From: Pelagibaculum spongiae
Lineage (GTDB): Bacteria > Pseudomonadota > Gammaproteobacteria > Enterobacterales > Pelagibaculaceae
Assembly (NCBI RefSeq): GCF_003097315.1
Contig: NZ_QDDL01000016.1
Span: forward strand, 18,203 to 82,202
Direction: 5' to 3'
Length of the DNA stretch: 64,000 nt
In this document: one piece after another, positions 24,802-33,720 of the stretch
How the letters are laid out: the number at the start of each line of letters is the position of its first letter
How positions within the stretch are numbered: the stretch's first letter is position 1
The notes under the pieces: generated by a model
The model's input: the letters and a program-made list of their open reading frames with translations, nothing else
What the model was told of the DNA's origin: nothing
Database searches by the model: none
Made by a program: the position numbers and the translations under genes

Positions 24802-25440
24802 ATGGTCACTAAAGCAGATAAGTTCCGTGAAATAAGCGCACGACATAACGGATACAGTGTCGCGTTTTCGCAAAGAAAAAACTATGGTTACTTTAGAGGG
24901 GGGGGAGGGTTAACCCGGGTAGCAGAAAAATTGTTTAATAATGATGCTAAAGAGGGTTATTGTTTTGGCTTATCATTATATTTTTTAGAGTGTAGCAATG
25001 ATATAGATCAGTTTACTAATTTATATGTTTCTAATGTTGGCCGCGGAAAAATTAGAGGATACCAAAAATCGCAGGCAGTCACTAGAACATCTAATATAAC
25101 GCACCATACTCTTGCTGCAATGTTGTTACAGCCAAATTATTCCCAGGTGTATGAGAAAAAAGTGTCAACAGCTGAAGAGTTGTTGAGTGCATTAAAAACA
25201 CCCGATGCAAGTTCGTATTTAATTTCTCTTGCTTCCAAAGGGAGTAGTCATGCGATTACTTGCTCAGCCATGCCCGATGGAAACTGTGTTTATTTTGATC
25301 CCAATTATGGAATGATCTCTTTACGAGATAGAAACGAACTAGTTCAAATGGTTTCAGAAATGATAGGTGAACTAAATATTCAAAAATCCTACAAGCATTT
25401 TATTGTCAGTGCTTATAGTCCTAAAAATACCGGGCATTAA
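24802..25440 (+). CDS. YopT-like cysteine protease (peptidase family C58), stand-alone
   Basis: 212 aa. The catalytic triad fits the C58 family: Cys54 in EGYCFGLSLYFL, His150 in KGSSHAI and Asp166 in VYFDPNYGM, with conserved spacing. C58 enzymes are mostly injected effectors or toxin domains that cleave host or target proteins. Here the domain forms the whole protein, without signal peptide or translocation domain. A run of eight G (24898-24905, encoding RGGGG) could slip. The start is ATG, with no clear ribosome site. It is inserted between two genes that are adjacent in the paralogous block. Confidence 0.75.
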   Translation: MVTKADKFREISARHNGYSVAFSQRKNYGYFRGGGGLTRVAEKLFNNDAKEGYCFGLSLYFLECSNDIDQFTNLYVSNVGRGKIRGYQKSQAVTRTSNITHHTLAAMLLQPNYSQVYEKKVSTAEELLSALKTPDASSYLISLASKGSSHAITCSAMPDGNCVYFDPNYGMISLRDRNELVQMVSEMIGELNIQKSYKHFIVSAYSPKNTGH

Positions 25441-25512
25441 TGTTGGTAATGCATACCACGCCGATACATAATCTAGTTTTTGTGATCGGCGTGGCTATTT
25501 GCAGTTAAAAAA

Positions 25513-26352
25513 TTAACTTACTGTGTGCAACATCCCCTTCTCAACTAACTTCTGCAAAATTTTTTTACACTTATTTTTCAGCATATCCCTGAGTAACCTA
25601 ACCGCCGGTGTGATCGACTGCCGGCTAGGGCAAATAATCCACAGCTCAGTTAGTCTTGGCTGAAATTCTGGCATGATATTCACCACACGCCCTTCTAGTA
25701 AATCTGCCGCAATATCGAGGCAGGATTTTACTGCAATGCCTTTGCCTGCAACGCATCAGCGCCGCACTAAATCACCATCGTTAGAAGCACGGTTTCCGTT
25801 CATTTTAATTTTATATTCGATGCCGTCTTTAGTGAACTTCCAGACATTATTAATAATGTCGTGCAACTGATAAAAAAGCCCATTATGCGAAGCTAAATCA
25901 TGTGGATGCTTTGGTGAGCCGTAGCGTAAGGCGATATCGACTGAATCACGGTAAAAATCGATATTACTATCGCTAACATGAGTGCGCAGACTGAGCGAAG
26001 GGTAATCATCCATAAACTGATCCATCCATGGAATAATCAAATTCCTACCTAAATCAGATGACAGCGCAACCCGTAATTCACCATCAACCACATCCAAGTC
26101 TTCCTTCACATTCTGCTGCGCCTGTTCGAGCATTTGCAGTGCTTGCTGGCAATTAGGTAAATAGCGCTCGCCGACATGGGAAAGCCTCAAATGACGTGTG
26201 GTACGAACAAATAGCTCGACACCTAGCGACTGCTCAACCCGTTTAACGGCTGCGCTGGCAGTAGTAATATGCATATCCAAGTTGGCTGCAGCGGCAGTGA
26301 TACTGCGGAATTCGGCGACTTTGAGTATCACTTGCAGGTCTTCTAACAACAT
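25513..26352 (-). pseudogene. Broken LysR-family regulator (block 1 copy)
   Basis: Paralogue of the intact LysR at 35546-36472. The HTH (FRSITAAAANLDMHITTASAAVKRVE) is present. An in-frame deletion removes about 30 codons after RYGSP, and the conserved Trp of VRRWCVAGKG is TGA, so translation stops at residue 198. Downstream codons still match (GIAVKSCLDIAADLLEGR) to a TAA at 25513. The truncated protein keeps DNA-binding and could still occupy operators. Confidence 0.85.
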
Positions 26353-26471
26353 ATTGCCAAATAATTTTTGATAATGTTTCTTCTATTGTGCTGTTTCTGG
26401 TTAGGTAATCAGGATCTACTATTGGAGTCATTGATCTGAAGTATCGTTGAAGACCCAATAGGATAAATATT

Positions 26472-27497
26472 ATGAAAGCAGTTGGCTATCTTAAATCTCT
26501 ACCGATTACTGATGTTGAATCTTTGCTTGATATCGAGCTAGAGCAACCAGTTGCCACCGGCCACGATTTACTGGTTAAAGTGAAAGCGATTGCGGTCAAT
26601 CCGGTAGATTGTAAAATTCGTAAAAGAGTCGCCGGTGAAAATGGCCAATATAAAGTCATCGGTTGGGATGCGGTGGGTGAAGTGGTTGCGACTGGCGAGC
26701 AGGTATCAAAATTCAAACCGGGCGATGCGGTGTATTACGCCGGTGATTTAAACCGTCAGGGCAGTAATGCTGAATACCAATTGGTCGACCAGCGAATTGT
26801 TGGCAGAAAGCCGACGAGTTTATCTGATGCTGAAGCGGCTGCATTACCGTTAACAGCAATTACCGCCTGGGAATTGTTGTTTGAGCATTTAAATATTCAA
26901 AAGCAGTCACCGACTGAAAATAAAAAATCCAATGAAATTATTTTAGTGATAGGGGCCGCTGGCGGCGTGGGTTCTATTTTAATTCAACTCGCTAAAGCCA
27001 TTTCTGGTGCAACGATTATTGGAACCGCCTCGCGTGAAAGTTCACAGCAATGGGTAAAGCAGTTAGGTGCCGATCATGTGATTGATCATAGCCAGCCGCT
27101 GCAGTCACAAATTGAAGCTTTAAATATTGGCTTAATCACGCATATCGCCAGCCTTAATGGTACCGGCAGCTATTTTGATGGTTACCCAGATTTACTGGTG
27201 CCGTTTGGAAAAATCGCCATGATTGACGATCCAGGCCCACTAGATGTAATGAAACTGAAACTGAAAAGCCTTTCATTACATATTGAGTTTATGTTTGCTC
27301 GTTCCATGTTTAATGCAGTCGATATTGATGAGCAAGGTAAATTATTAAGCGAGTTAGCTGAATTGGTTGATCAGGGATACGTTAAAACCACTGTTGGAAA
27401 AAACCTTGGAAAAATCAATGCTGAGAATCTGAAAATGGCGCATCAGCAGCTTGAATCTGGCCAATCAATCGGAAAGATTGTTTTGGAAGGGTTTTAA
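26472..27497 (+). CDS. Zinc-type alcohol dehydrogenase family (MDR) oxidoreductase, copy 1
   Basis: 341 aa medium-chain dehydrogenase/reductase without the structural zinc loop. GroES-like N-domain (VKAIAVNPVDCKIRK, VIGWDAVGEVV) then the NADPH Rossmann motif VIGAAGGVGSILIQLAK (about 157-173). It is close to quinone-oxidoreductase-like proteins of the ZADH family. Divergent from the broken LysR, as the paralogue at 36603 is from its intact LysR. This is the only block 1 gene that is still clearly intact. Confidence 0.88.
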   Translation: MKAVGYLKSLPITDVESLLDIELEQPVATGHDLLVKVKAIAVNPVDCKIRKRVAGENGQYKVIGWDAVGEVVATGEQVSKFKPGDAVYYAGDLNRQGSNAEYQLVDQRIVGRKPTSLSDAEAAALPLTAITAWELLFEHLNIQKQSPTENKKSNEIILVIGAAGGVGSILIQLAKAISGATIIGTASRESSQQWVKQLGADHVIDHSQPLQSQIEALNIGLITHIASLNGTGSYFDGYPDLLVPFGKIAMIDDPGPLDVMKLKLKSLSLHIEFMFARSMFNAVDIDEQGKLLSELAELVDQGYVKTTVGKNLGKINAENLKMAHQQLESGQSIGKIVLEGF

Positions 27498-27581
27498 AGC
27501 AGGCTTCATTTTATCTATCTGTGCTGGTCGGCAACAACGGTCAGTACGACTTTTACCGAATATTTTACAAAATAAGTTTTT

Positions 27582-28134
27582 ATGCTGTTAGATACCCACA
27601 AATTGTGACTTTGGCTGGAAAGCACCGGACTTTACTTTGCAAAATGCTGATGGTGAAGCATTTACTATGAGTGATCATCTCGGTGAAAAAGGTCTGCTAG
27701 TGATGTTTGTTTGTAATCACTGTCCTTATTATGTTCAAGCGATTGCAAGTTCGCTCGCGACAGATAAAAAGTTGCTGATGAGTGAAGGTATTCAAGTGCT
27801 GGCAGTCATGTCTAACAACTATCAAATGTTTGAAGAAGATTCACCTGAAAATATGAAACGCTTTGCACAAAAGTACCATTTTGACTTTCCCTACTTGGTT
27901 GATCAAAGCCAAAAAATTGGCCAGCAATATAATGCAGTTTGTACGCCAGACTTTTTTGGATTTAATGCACAGGGTGAGCTCCAATATCGCGGCCGCTTTG
28001 ACAATAAAGGCATGGGTGAAGCAAGCAGCAGAGTACCTGAGCTAGTCAATGCAATGCAGATGATTGCAGCAACCGGTCGCGGACCAGAACAGCAAATACC
28101 TAGCATGGGTTGTTCGATTAAGTGGCGGGAATAA
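27582..28134 (+). pseudogene. Frameshifted thioredoxin-like gene (block 1 copy)
   Basis: Paralogue of 38040-38585. The ATG at 27582 starts MLLDT, then one extra base shifts the frame and gives a stop; the remaining frame (NCDFGWKAPDFTLQNADG onward) is open to 28134 and matches throughout, with CNHCPYYVQ at the redox motif (one extra Tyr). A shorter product from an internal start near 27637 would lack the first strand of the fold. Confidence 0.75.
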
Positions 28135-28142
28135 ATATTGAC

Positions 28143-28856
28143 TTAAACGCAATTAGAATCATTGTTTAGTGCTTTGTTTTTCAATGTGACTTTGATTTTC
28201 TTTGCAGCGTTTGCAGGCCAGTTTTGTGCTGTCAAAAAGAGTGCAAATAGAATGATAAATATGAATGATATAGAGAATGCAGCAGTTTTTACGAGGTTTT
28301 TGTCATCAGAAAACAAAAAAGAAAGCAATAGTAGTGCCGCCGATATAAACAATAAAATTCCAGAGAAACAATTGTACCAGTAGCTGAGCTTGTCTATTTT
28401 CGTAAATTCTTTGATTTGTATGTCATCGCTGCTCGATGTTTCAAAATATGGCGTAGCTCTTTTTATTGTAATCCAATTTATTTCGATAGATGTAGAGTTA
28501 TAGAGATTAATAAGTTTTTTTCTTTCAAGCTTCTCTGCATAAATTCCTGTGGCGGATTCGAAGTAATATGCATCGCGTAGGTCTTTGATCACTGGCAGAG
28601 AATCGTTACACGCACATTCTGCATTGCTAATGTAATTTTCGATATCTTTCAGTCGATTCTTCTTTTTCCGTTCTACTAAATCAAATAGGTGAGAGGAGTC
28701 CTTTTTTAGTAGGCTCCAAAATAAAAAACCAACCAATACTACCCAGGCTGAAGGATTTTCCAGGATGCCTTGAAAAGCTTCTAGAAATTTAGGGATACTG
28801 TTCAAGGCTTCTGTCGCTGTACTAAGGTCTTTGTCCATGGGGGGAAGGGGGCTCAT
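28143..28856 (-). CDS. Membrane protein of unknown function
   Basis: 237 aa. One membrane helix near residues 36-50 (WVVLVGFLFWSLL), a charged cytoplasmic or periplasmic middle with two nearby Cys (ECACND), and a pair of helices near 165-210 (FSGILLFISAALLLLSFLF, AFSISFIFIILFALFL). No domain recognised. It ends 8 bp from the convergent thioredoxin-like pseudogene. A start at the Met seven codons in is possible; neither has a good ribosome site. AT-rich, orphan character. Confidence 0.6.
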   Translation of the reverse strand: MSPLPPMDKDLSTATEALNSIPKFLEAFQGILENPSAWVVLVGFLFWSLLKKDSSHLFDLVERKKKNRLKDIENYISNAECACNDSLPVIKDLRDAYYFESATGIYAEKLERKKLINLYNSTSIEINWITIKRATPYFETSSSDDIQIKEFTKIDKLSYWYNCFSGILLFISAALLLLSFLFSDDKNLVKTAAFSISFIFIILFALFLTAQNWPANAAKKIKVTLKNKALNNDSNCV

Positions 28857-29026
28857 GGTTAGTTGATTGACGCTAAGGCATCATTTTACCACAGGCGCTA
28901 CTAATATCTAGCAACGCCAGAAGTCATATCGTATAAGACTTCTGTTTTTAATTATCCACATAACGCCATGATTTTGATCTCTGAATAAACTTAAATGCCT
29001 AGAGTTAAAACCAATTGACTGGCTGA

Positions 29027-30031
29027 TTAGTTTGCTGACACCCACCGTTCTTGAAGGCTAAATGACAGGTTATCAAAATCAATTTCGGCTTGAATACCTA
29101 GCGGGGTGACTAGCATTGGGTGCGTATGGCAGCTGTCGAAGCCACAGAGTATGGGCACAACTTTACTATTTAATACTTCTAGTAAAACATCTAGTGGCGT
29201 TCGCCCAGTTCCTTTATCGTCGAACAATTCATGCTTGCCCAACACAACTGCTCCAACTTTATCGAATACACCACAAGCTAATAGATGAGCGAATGAACGC
29301 TCGACAGTTTCAATACCTTTCAGAGAATCTTCAATAAGTAAGATATCACCAGATTGAATTTCTGGCATATATTGGCTGCCCCAAATTCCTGCCATAGTAT
29401 TTAAATTACCACCGATTATACGCCCTTTAATTGTCCCTTTACCTAGGAATTTCCATTCATTTTGGTAGGTTGGTTTTGCTGAATCTTGAGCTTCCCAGTT
29501 ATGTTTAATGTCTGTCCATACCTGGGGCATACAATATGAATGGTGATTAGATTCGCAGGATAGGATTTCCATGAAAGCATTAAAAGTTTCATCAACCAAA
29601 GGCGGAAATTCGCCAAATGAAGCAACTAAAGCAGGACCATAAAAAGTGATGAGTCCTGTTTGGGCATAAATACCCAACAGCAAAGCCGTTACGTCTGAAT
29701 AGCCGATGATTATTTTCGGGTCATTTCTCAGTGCTTCATAATCAATGTAAGGCAGTAATGCGTTACTGTTGCTACCACCGATTGTTGACATAATACAACG
29801 CACACTAGGATCTCTAATGAGTTGATTTAGCTCTTCTGCTCGCGCTTGGATTGAACCTGATCGATAGTTGTCTGACTTGCCTGTGAGCGAGCCTGATACT
29901 AATTCAAAGCCTTTAAATTCTAAGAAAGACTTTGCCCGTTGAAAGCGATTTGGAGCAAATACTGTTGCAGGTGAAGATGGTGAGAAAAAGCCAATTTTGT
30001 CACCAATATTCAAAGCTTTTGGATATAACAT
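29027..30031 (-). CDS. S66-family peptidase (LD-carboxypeptidase/MccF-like)
   Basis: 334 aa. Features of S66: N-terminal IGFFSPSSPAT, nucleophile Ser in IIGYSDVTALL (about 110-120), RIIGGNLNT, the Glu in ILLIEDSLKG and the His in SCHTHPMLVTPLG, giving the Ser-Glu-His triad. The length and insert (about 165-200) are nearer MccF, which cleaves processed microcin C and gives immunity, than LdcA. No signal peptide, so cytoplasmic. It is preceded by an attC-like repeat, so it may be a captured cassette conferring resistance to a peptide-nucleotide antibiotic. Confidence 0.8.
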   Translation of the reverse strand: MLYPKALNIGDKIGFFSPSSPATVFAPNRFQRAKSFLEFKGFELVSGSLTGKSDNYRSGSIQARAEELNQLIRDPSVRCIMSTIGGSNSNALLPYIDYEALRNDPKIIIGYSDVTALLLGIYAQTGLITFYGPALVASFGEFPPLVDETFNAFMEILSCESNHHSYCMPQVWTDIKHNWEAQDSAKPTYQNEWKFLGKGTIKGRIIGGNLNTMAGIWGSQYMPEIQSGDILLIEDSLKGIETVERSFAHLLACGVFDKVGAVVLGKHELFDDKGTGRTPLDVLLEVLNSKVVPILCGFDSCHTHPMLVTPLGIQAEIDFDNLSFSLQERWVSAN

Positions 30032-30086
30032 TTAATTCTATTCTCTATAGCTTTATTAAGTAAAATTATAATTGGTAGAGTTTATT

Positions 30087-30140
30087 ATTCAACGCTCGAA
30101 TAGATGTCGGCTGCGCGACACCTATCCTTATTTATTATGT
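30087..30140 (-). repeat. attC-like site C
   Basis: Read on the minus strand: starts ACATAATAAATAAGGATAGG 2 bp after a stop codon, hairpin ATAGGTGTCG / CGACATCTAT with loop CGCAGC, and ends GCGTTGAAT, which fits GTTRRRY. Length about 54 bp, as in short attC sites. It shares its core with site B (6044-6152). Confidence 0.45.
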
Positions 30141-30141
30141 T

Positions 30142-30654
30142 TTAAAGTTGTGAGGATTCGCTTTCCTGTTTGTTACGCCGTTCATTTGATGACTGTTTTT
30201 TAAATGAACGCATGAGATCATCTCTAATATAATTCATAGACATATCAAAGCTCATATGAGGGGCATCAAGAGTGATTTCAGTTCCTTCATTTCTGTATTT
30301 AACTGATTTGTTTCCGACAAATGGAATCTTGCTGCTTATTTGTTTGTATTTTTTTCCTAATGCTTTATTAACGTATCCGAACTTTGATTTAGGAAGTGTT
30401 GTCAACACTGCAATTAGCTTATGGTTTATATCAAATATAGTTGTGACTTCCTTTAATCCGTCAAACTTTATCTCGCTTGTAGGTATGGAATACATATTGC
30501 CACCACTGTATTTGTTTGTTCCCGTATGTCTAACATCGTACAATTCTCTTAAATCTTTTTCTGTTGTCTTACCTAAATCCATACCAAATATTGTTGGATC
30601 AGCAATTGCAGAAAAGCTCAACAGTGATAAACCTAAAATCATCCCTATTTTCAT
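30142..30654 (-). CDS. Small secreted protein of unknown function
   Basis: 170 aa. Signal peptide with a cleavage site after SAIA (residues 1-18). The mature part starts DPTIFGMDLGKTTEKDL, a pattern seen in several periplasmic orphans, and is rich in Lys at the C-terminus. Ribosome site AAAGGAG, 8 bp before ATG, is strong. Upstream the minus strand has CGTTATG, as would be expected at a cassette boundary. Unknown role. Confidence 0.6.
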   Translation of the reverse strand: MKIGMILGLSLLSFSAIADPTIFGMDLGKTTEKDLRELYDVRHTGTNKYSGGNMYSIPTSEIKFDGLKEVTTIFDINHKLIAVLTTLPKSKFGYVNKALGKKYKQISSKIPFVGNKSVKYRNEGTEITLDAPHMSFDMSMNYIRDDLMRSFKKQSSNERRNKQESESSQL

Positions 30655-30914
30655 TTTTACACTCCTTTGTGTGGTTTTGAAACATAACGTTCAAATCATG
30701 CGCAGCAGAGTGCGGTCGCATGGTTTTTTTGTGTACGCCCGGCATAGACATGAACTAATGGGGTGAAAGTTCCCTGCAGGAAAACCTACGTCAATGGTTT
30801 TGGATCACCTGTTTGTGCGTCATACGTGGCATATCAAACTGAATAAAACCATTTAACGATAACTGTTAGCTAATGGCAAGAGCTTATCTGTGAGGATTGA
30901 TCTAGAGGAATTCG
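30655..30914. other. Divergent gap between orphan gene and toxin-antitoxin pair
   Basis: No gene. Contains a hairpin at 30698-30721 (CATGCG / CGCATG arms) near CATAACG at 30683-30689, and TAACGATAACTGTTAGC at about 30853-30869, both resembling attC boundary boxes. Confidence 0.4.
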
Positions 30915-30985
30915 CGTGCCAAAGTGTCACAAAAATTGCCAGCATCTGGCAGCCATACTATACTCATCGCGTGCCAGTTTGACAC
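30915..30985 (+). promoter_or_regulatory. Promoter and paired operators of the DUF1778/GNAT operon
   Basis: -35 TTGCCA (30936-30941), 17-bp spacer, -10 TATACT (30959-30964). Two near-identical quasi-palindromes, CGTGCCAAAGTGTCAC (30915-30930) and CGTGCCAGTTTGACAC (30970-30985), bracket the promoter, and a third palindrome TGCCAGCATCTGGCA lies between. This suits autorepression by a ribbon-helix-helix antitoxin. Confidence 0.75.
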
Positions 30986-30999
30986 TTATGGAGGCAACT

Positions 31000-31269
31000 A
31001 TGGCAACTGCTTTACCTCGTATCACTGCCCGCGTAGACATTGATACTCAAGAACTACTATCGCAGGCAGCAGCTATCGCTGGCATGTCTAGTATTAACTC
31101 ATTTGTTCTTAGTGCTGCTGTTGAAAAAGCAAAACAGATTATGGAGCGTGAACGAACACTTAAGCTCAGCCAACGTGATGCCATGATGCTCATGGATGCA
31201 CTTGATGGGCCAGCTAAAGTTAACCAACGTTTGCAACAGGCAGCTGATCGTTACAAGGACAAAAACTAA
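31000..31269 (+). CDS. DUF1778 antitoxin (TacA-like)
   Basis: 89 aa. N-terminal ribbon-helix-helix (PRITARVDIDTQELLSQAAA, MSSINSFVLSAAVEKA) then a C-terminal toxin-neutralising tail ending LQQAADRYKDKN. The start is the ATG at 31000, 5 bp after GGAGG; a longer frame runs back through the operators and is not coding. Two bases separate it from the GNAT toxin gene. It should repress its own promoter together with the toxin. Confidence 0.9.
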   Translation: MATALPRITARVDIDTQELLSQAAAIAGMSSINSFVLSAAVEKAKQIMERERTLKLSQRDAMMLMDALDGPAKVNQRLQQAADRYKDKN

Positions 31270-31271
31270 TA

Positions 31272-31769
31272 ATGCAGACGGTACAGTTAGACAAAAGCAA
31301 ACACGACCGTCATCATTTTGATTGTGGTATTGATGCTCTAAATAATTATCTCAGAATAATGGCTAGTCAGCAGGCCAAGAAAGATAATACGCGTACTTTT
31401 GTTCTTGAAGATGCTAAATGTACGGAGCATATTATTGGTTACTATACGCTGACTATGACACCAATTGATTTAACATCGTTACCAATAAAATTACAAAAGA
31501 AACATCAGAATGTCAGCTCTGGCGGCTTAATCGCACGACTTGCTGTTGACCAACGATATAAAGGTAATGGCTATGGTGAATGGTTGCTTATTGATGCATT
31601 AAAAAAATTGTTGATGGCCTGTGAGGCTGTAGCCTTTCCTATTGTTATCGTTGATGCTAAAGATGGTGTTGAATGCTTTTATAAAAAATATGGTTTTACT
31701 GCATTTCAAGATACTGAAAACAAATTGTTTATAACTATTTCAGATCTGCGGGCTAGCATTGGTAGCTGA
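31272..31769 (+). CDS. GNAT-family toxin (TacT/AtaT-like)
   Basis: 165 aa acetyltransferase. Signatures: FDCGIDALNNYLRIMASQQAKKDN near the N-terminus (given here in short as FDCGIDALNNYL), IGYYTLT, the acetyl-CoA loop RLAVDQRYKGNGYGEWLL (about 90-107), and the catalytic Tyr in FYKKYGF. Enzymes of this group acetylate aminoacyl-tRNAs and stop translation unless bound by the DUF1778 partner encoded 2 bp upstream. Confidence 0.9.
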   Translation: MQTVQLDKSKHDRHHFDCGIDALNNYLRIMASQQAKKDNTRTFVLEDAKCTEHIIGYYTLTMTPIDLTSLPIKLQKKHQNVSSGGLIARLAVDQRYKGNGYGEWLLIDALKKLLMACEAVAFPIVIVDAKDGVECFYKKYGFTAFQDTENKLFITISDLRASIGS

Positions 31770-31811
31770 TTTTTTTGCCAACGACATTTAAGATCTTTCT
31801 ATATTTTGGTC

Positions 31812-33508
31812 GTAACCATTCAGCATGTCACACCAACCGATCCAATTTCTCCTGAATAAAGTCCGGCCATTTACCCGCAAATAATAACGACAAAGCCTCC
31901 CCAACACCGACCCCATGTTTTTGGCAGGTCGATATATAGCTCCGGATTCTGCAATACGCTTTCACGCCATCCCATGAGCGGAAGCAGCCTGATATCTTCT
32001 GCTGAACCTTGCTCATACGGAAGTCCCGTTCACCCTGATTATTGGTAAACGGTGCTCGGGTATTACTCATAAACCGCAGCACGTCTGCTTCAAAATCCCG
32101 CAGCCGTTCTAATAAATTTCTCGATTTACTTCGTGCTAATTTCCCTCGTTTTAATTGACCTTTTTTATCCGCTTTTTTTGGCTCAGGTGCCGGGCATTCC
32201 CGATCACCTGCTTTTAATATTTTTCGATATCGCTTCACCCATTTTTGACACTGCTTTTCATCCAACTCACCCCCCGCCTCATTGACTGCTGTATTCATTT
32301 CATAAAGCAGATCTTCCATTGCTTTGGCCCACTGCTGGCCATCTTGCTCATGGGCTCGCGCCAATTCACGTACATGATGGGCGTTACACAATACATGCAA
32401 GCACAGCACAAATCGGTAGTAGCTTTTCCAGTGATCGTGTACCAATAAACCGGTAAATTTAGGCAAGATGTCGATCGCTTCCATTGCCTCGATACCTCTT
32501 GATTCATGCGCTTCAATCCACGTCCAGCGGTCATTGCTCGCGACATGTAGCCACTTTCGTTTACCATTGATATTGACGCCGGTTTCATCGGCATGAATCA
32601 AATCTCCAGCACGCAAAATAGCCGGTACTAACTGAGCAAATGGCTTCAGTCGATGAAAAGCTTCCTGATTAAAATTGGCAAGGCTACCGGTGCTGATTGG
32701 CGCATCCAATATCTCAGCGAAGTGCTTTTGAGTCCGTTCATAAGGAATCAGCTGGTAGCTCGACATATAAACCGCGTTGGCTTTAAACTCATTGCCATAT
32801 TGTATTGGCCGAGTGACCCCTTGCGGAAACTCAGCAACAAACTGGTTACCCTGCTCGTCTTGTAGAATCTGCGCCCGATATTCGGTGACATATCGGGTAA
32901 TACGAACATCAACTACTTGGCGGCTTTCACTGCCAACAACACGGTATTTTCCTTTCGGCAATTGGCTACGATCAATCGTAATATCCAGCACTTCATCTGG
33001 GTCATTCACCGGTGATAAATTACTGCCTTTATGGCCAGGCTGCCCGCCTGGGTTTTTATTGCTTTTGGCGCGCGATTTCTTTTCTCGATTAGGATCTGCC
33101 GATGGCGGAATGCTGGAGTTTTTGCTGTTTAGCCCTTTGCTATCAAGCAATATCTTACCGACGAGCATCAGCATACGAACCATCGCCACCAGTTCGGGCG
33201 GTAAGCTTTTGCTTTTGGCTAACAATCGCTCGGTTTCAGCGATGGTTTTATTAATTTCGATTGAGTCCATGCGGTTATTATCGCACAGGTTTTCAGGGTG
33301 GTTTTTTTGTCTCTGAGGCTTACTGTGGCGACTTTTTAGAAGCGGAATGCTGATGCGCTATTCTGAGCAAAAAACATTGATAATCAGGTGTGTTAATAGC
33401 AGTTTAATGCGGCGTTTAAGTGGTATTCTGAAAGAGGTGCTTAAATTCGGGAAAATATCAAAAAAACCTGTCAAGCGATTTTTATATTAAATTGTGCTGA
33501 ATGGTTAC
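31812..33508 (-). mobile_element. Complete IS66-family element (single-ORF, ISBst12-like)
   Basis: 1697 bp bounded by 14-bp terminal inverted repeats GTAACCATTCAGCA / TGCTGAATGGTTAC and flanked by the 8-bp direct repeat TTTTGGTC (31804-31811 and 33509-33516), the duplication size of IS66 elements. It encodes only the large transposase, without tnpA/tnpB. Inserted 42 bp after the toxin gene. Confidence 0.97.
31828..33270 (-). CDS. tnpC: IS66-family transposase, intact
   Basis: 480 aa. N-terminal helical/leucine-zipper region (ETERLLAKSKSLPPELVAMV), the basic SNKNPGGQPGHKGS linker, then the DDE core beginning HADETGVNINGKRKW (first Asp near 226) with HVRELARAHEQ and ending NNQGERDFRMSKVQQKISG. 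No frameshift or stop, so it is potentially active. The truncated copy at 3959-4723 differs by only a few bases over the shared region. Confidence 0.95.
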   Translation of the reverse strand: MDSIEINKTIAETERLLAKSKSLPPELVAMVRMLMLVGKILLDSKGLNSKNSSIPPSADPNREKKSRAKSNKNPGGQPGHKGSNLSPVNDPDEVLDITIDRSQLPKGKYRVVGSESRQVVDVRITRYVTEYRAQILQDEQGNQFVAEFPQGVTRPIQYGNEFKANAVYMSSYQLIPYERTQKHFAEILDAPISTGSLANFNQEAFHRLKPFAQLVPAILRAGDLIHADETGVNINGKRKWLHVASNDRWTWIEAHESRGIEAMEAIDILPKFTGLLVHDHWKSYYRFVLCLHVLCNAHHVRELARAHEQDGQQWAKAMEDLLYEMNTAVNEAGGELDEKQCQKWVKRYRKILKAGDRECPAPEPKKADKKGQLKRGKLARSKSRNLLERLRDFEADVLRFMSNTRAPFTNNQGERDFRMSKVQQKISGCFRSWDGVKAYCRIRSYISTCQKHGVGVGEALSLLFAGKWPDFIQEKLDRLV

Positions 33509-33516
33509 TTTTGGTC

Positions 33517-33720
33517 GAATATTTTAATGGACTAAAATTCATCAAAATAAAGCGCCAAAAAATAAAGCTCAAAGAAATAAAGCGCCACCCACAAATTTAT
33601 TTATAATCACGCTGCTACTTAAAAACATTTGATTTCAAAAACAAATCTATTCCAGTTAACATCAACCAACCACTGAAATGAGTTGGAGTGGATGCTTGTA
33701 AAAAGCTTTCCTTTTCTATT
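33517..33720. other. Left flank of RAYT element 2 with repeated ends
   Basis: Between the IS66 target duplication and the RAYT gene. AAATAAAGCGCCA-like units occur three times in 33545-33590 before the true left end AGCGCCACCCA, followed by the element's leader. Confidence 0.6.
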
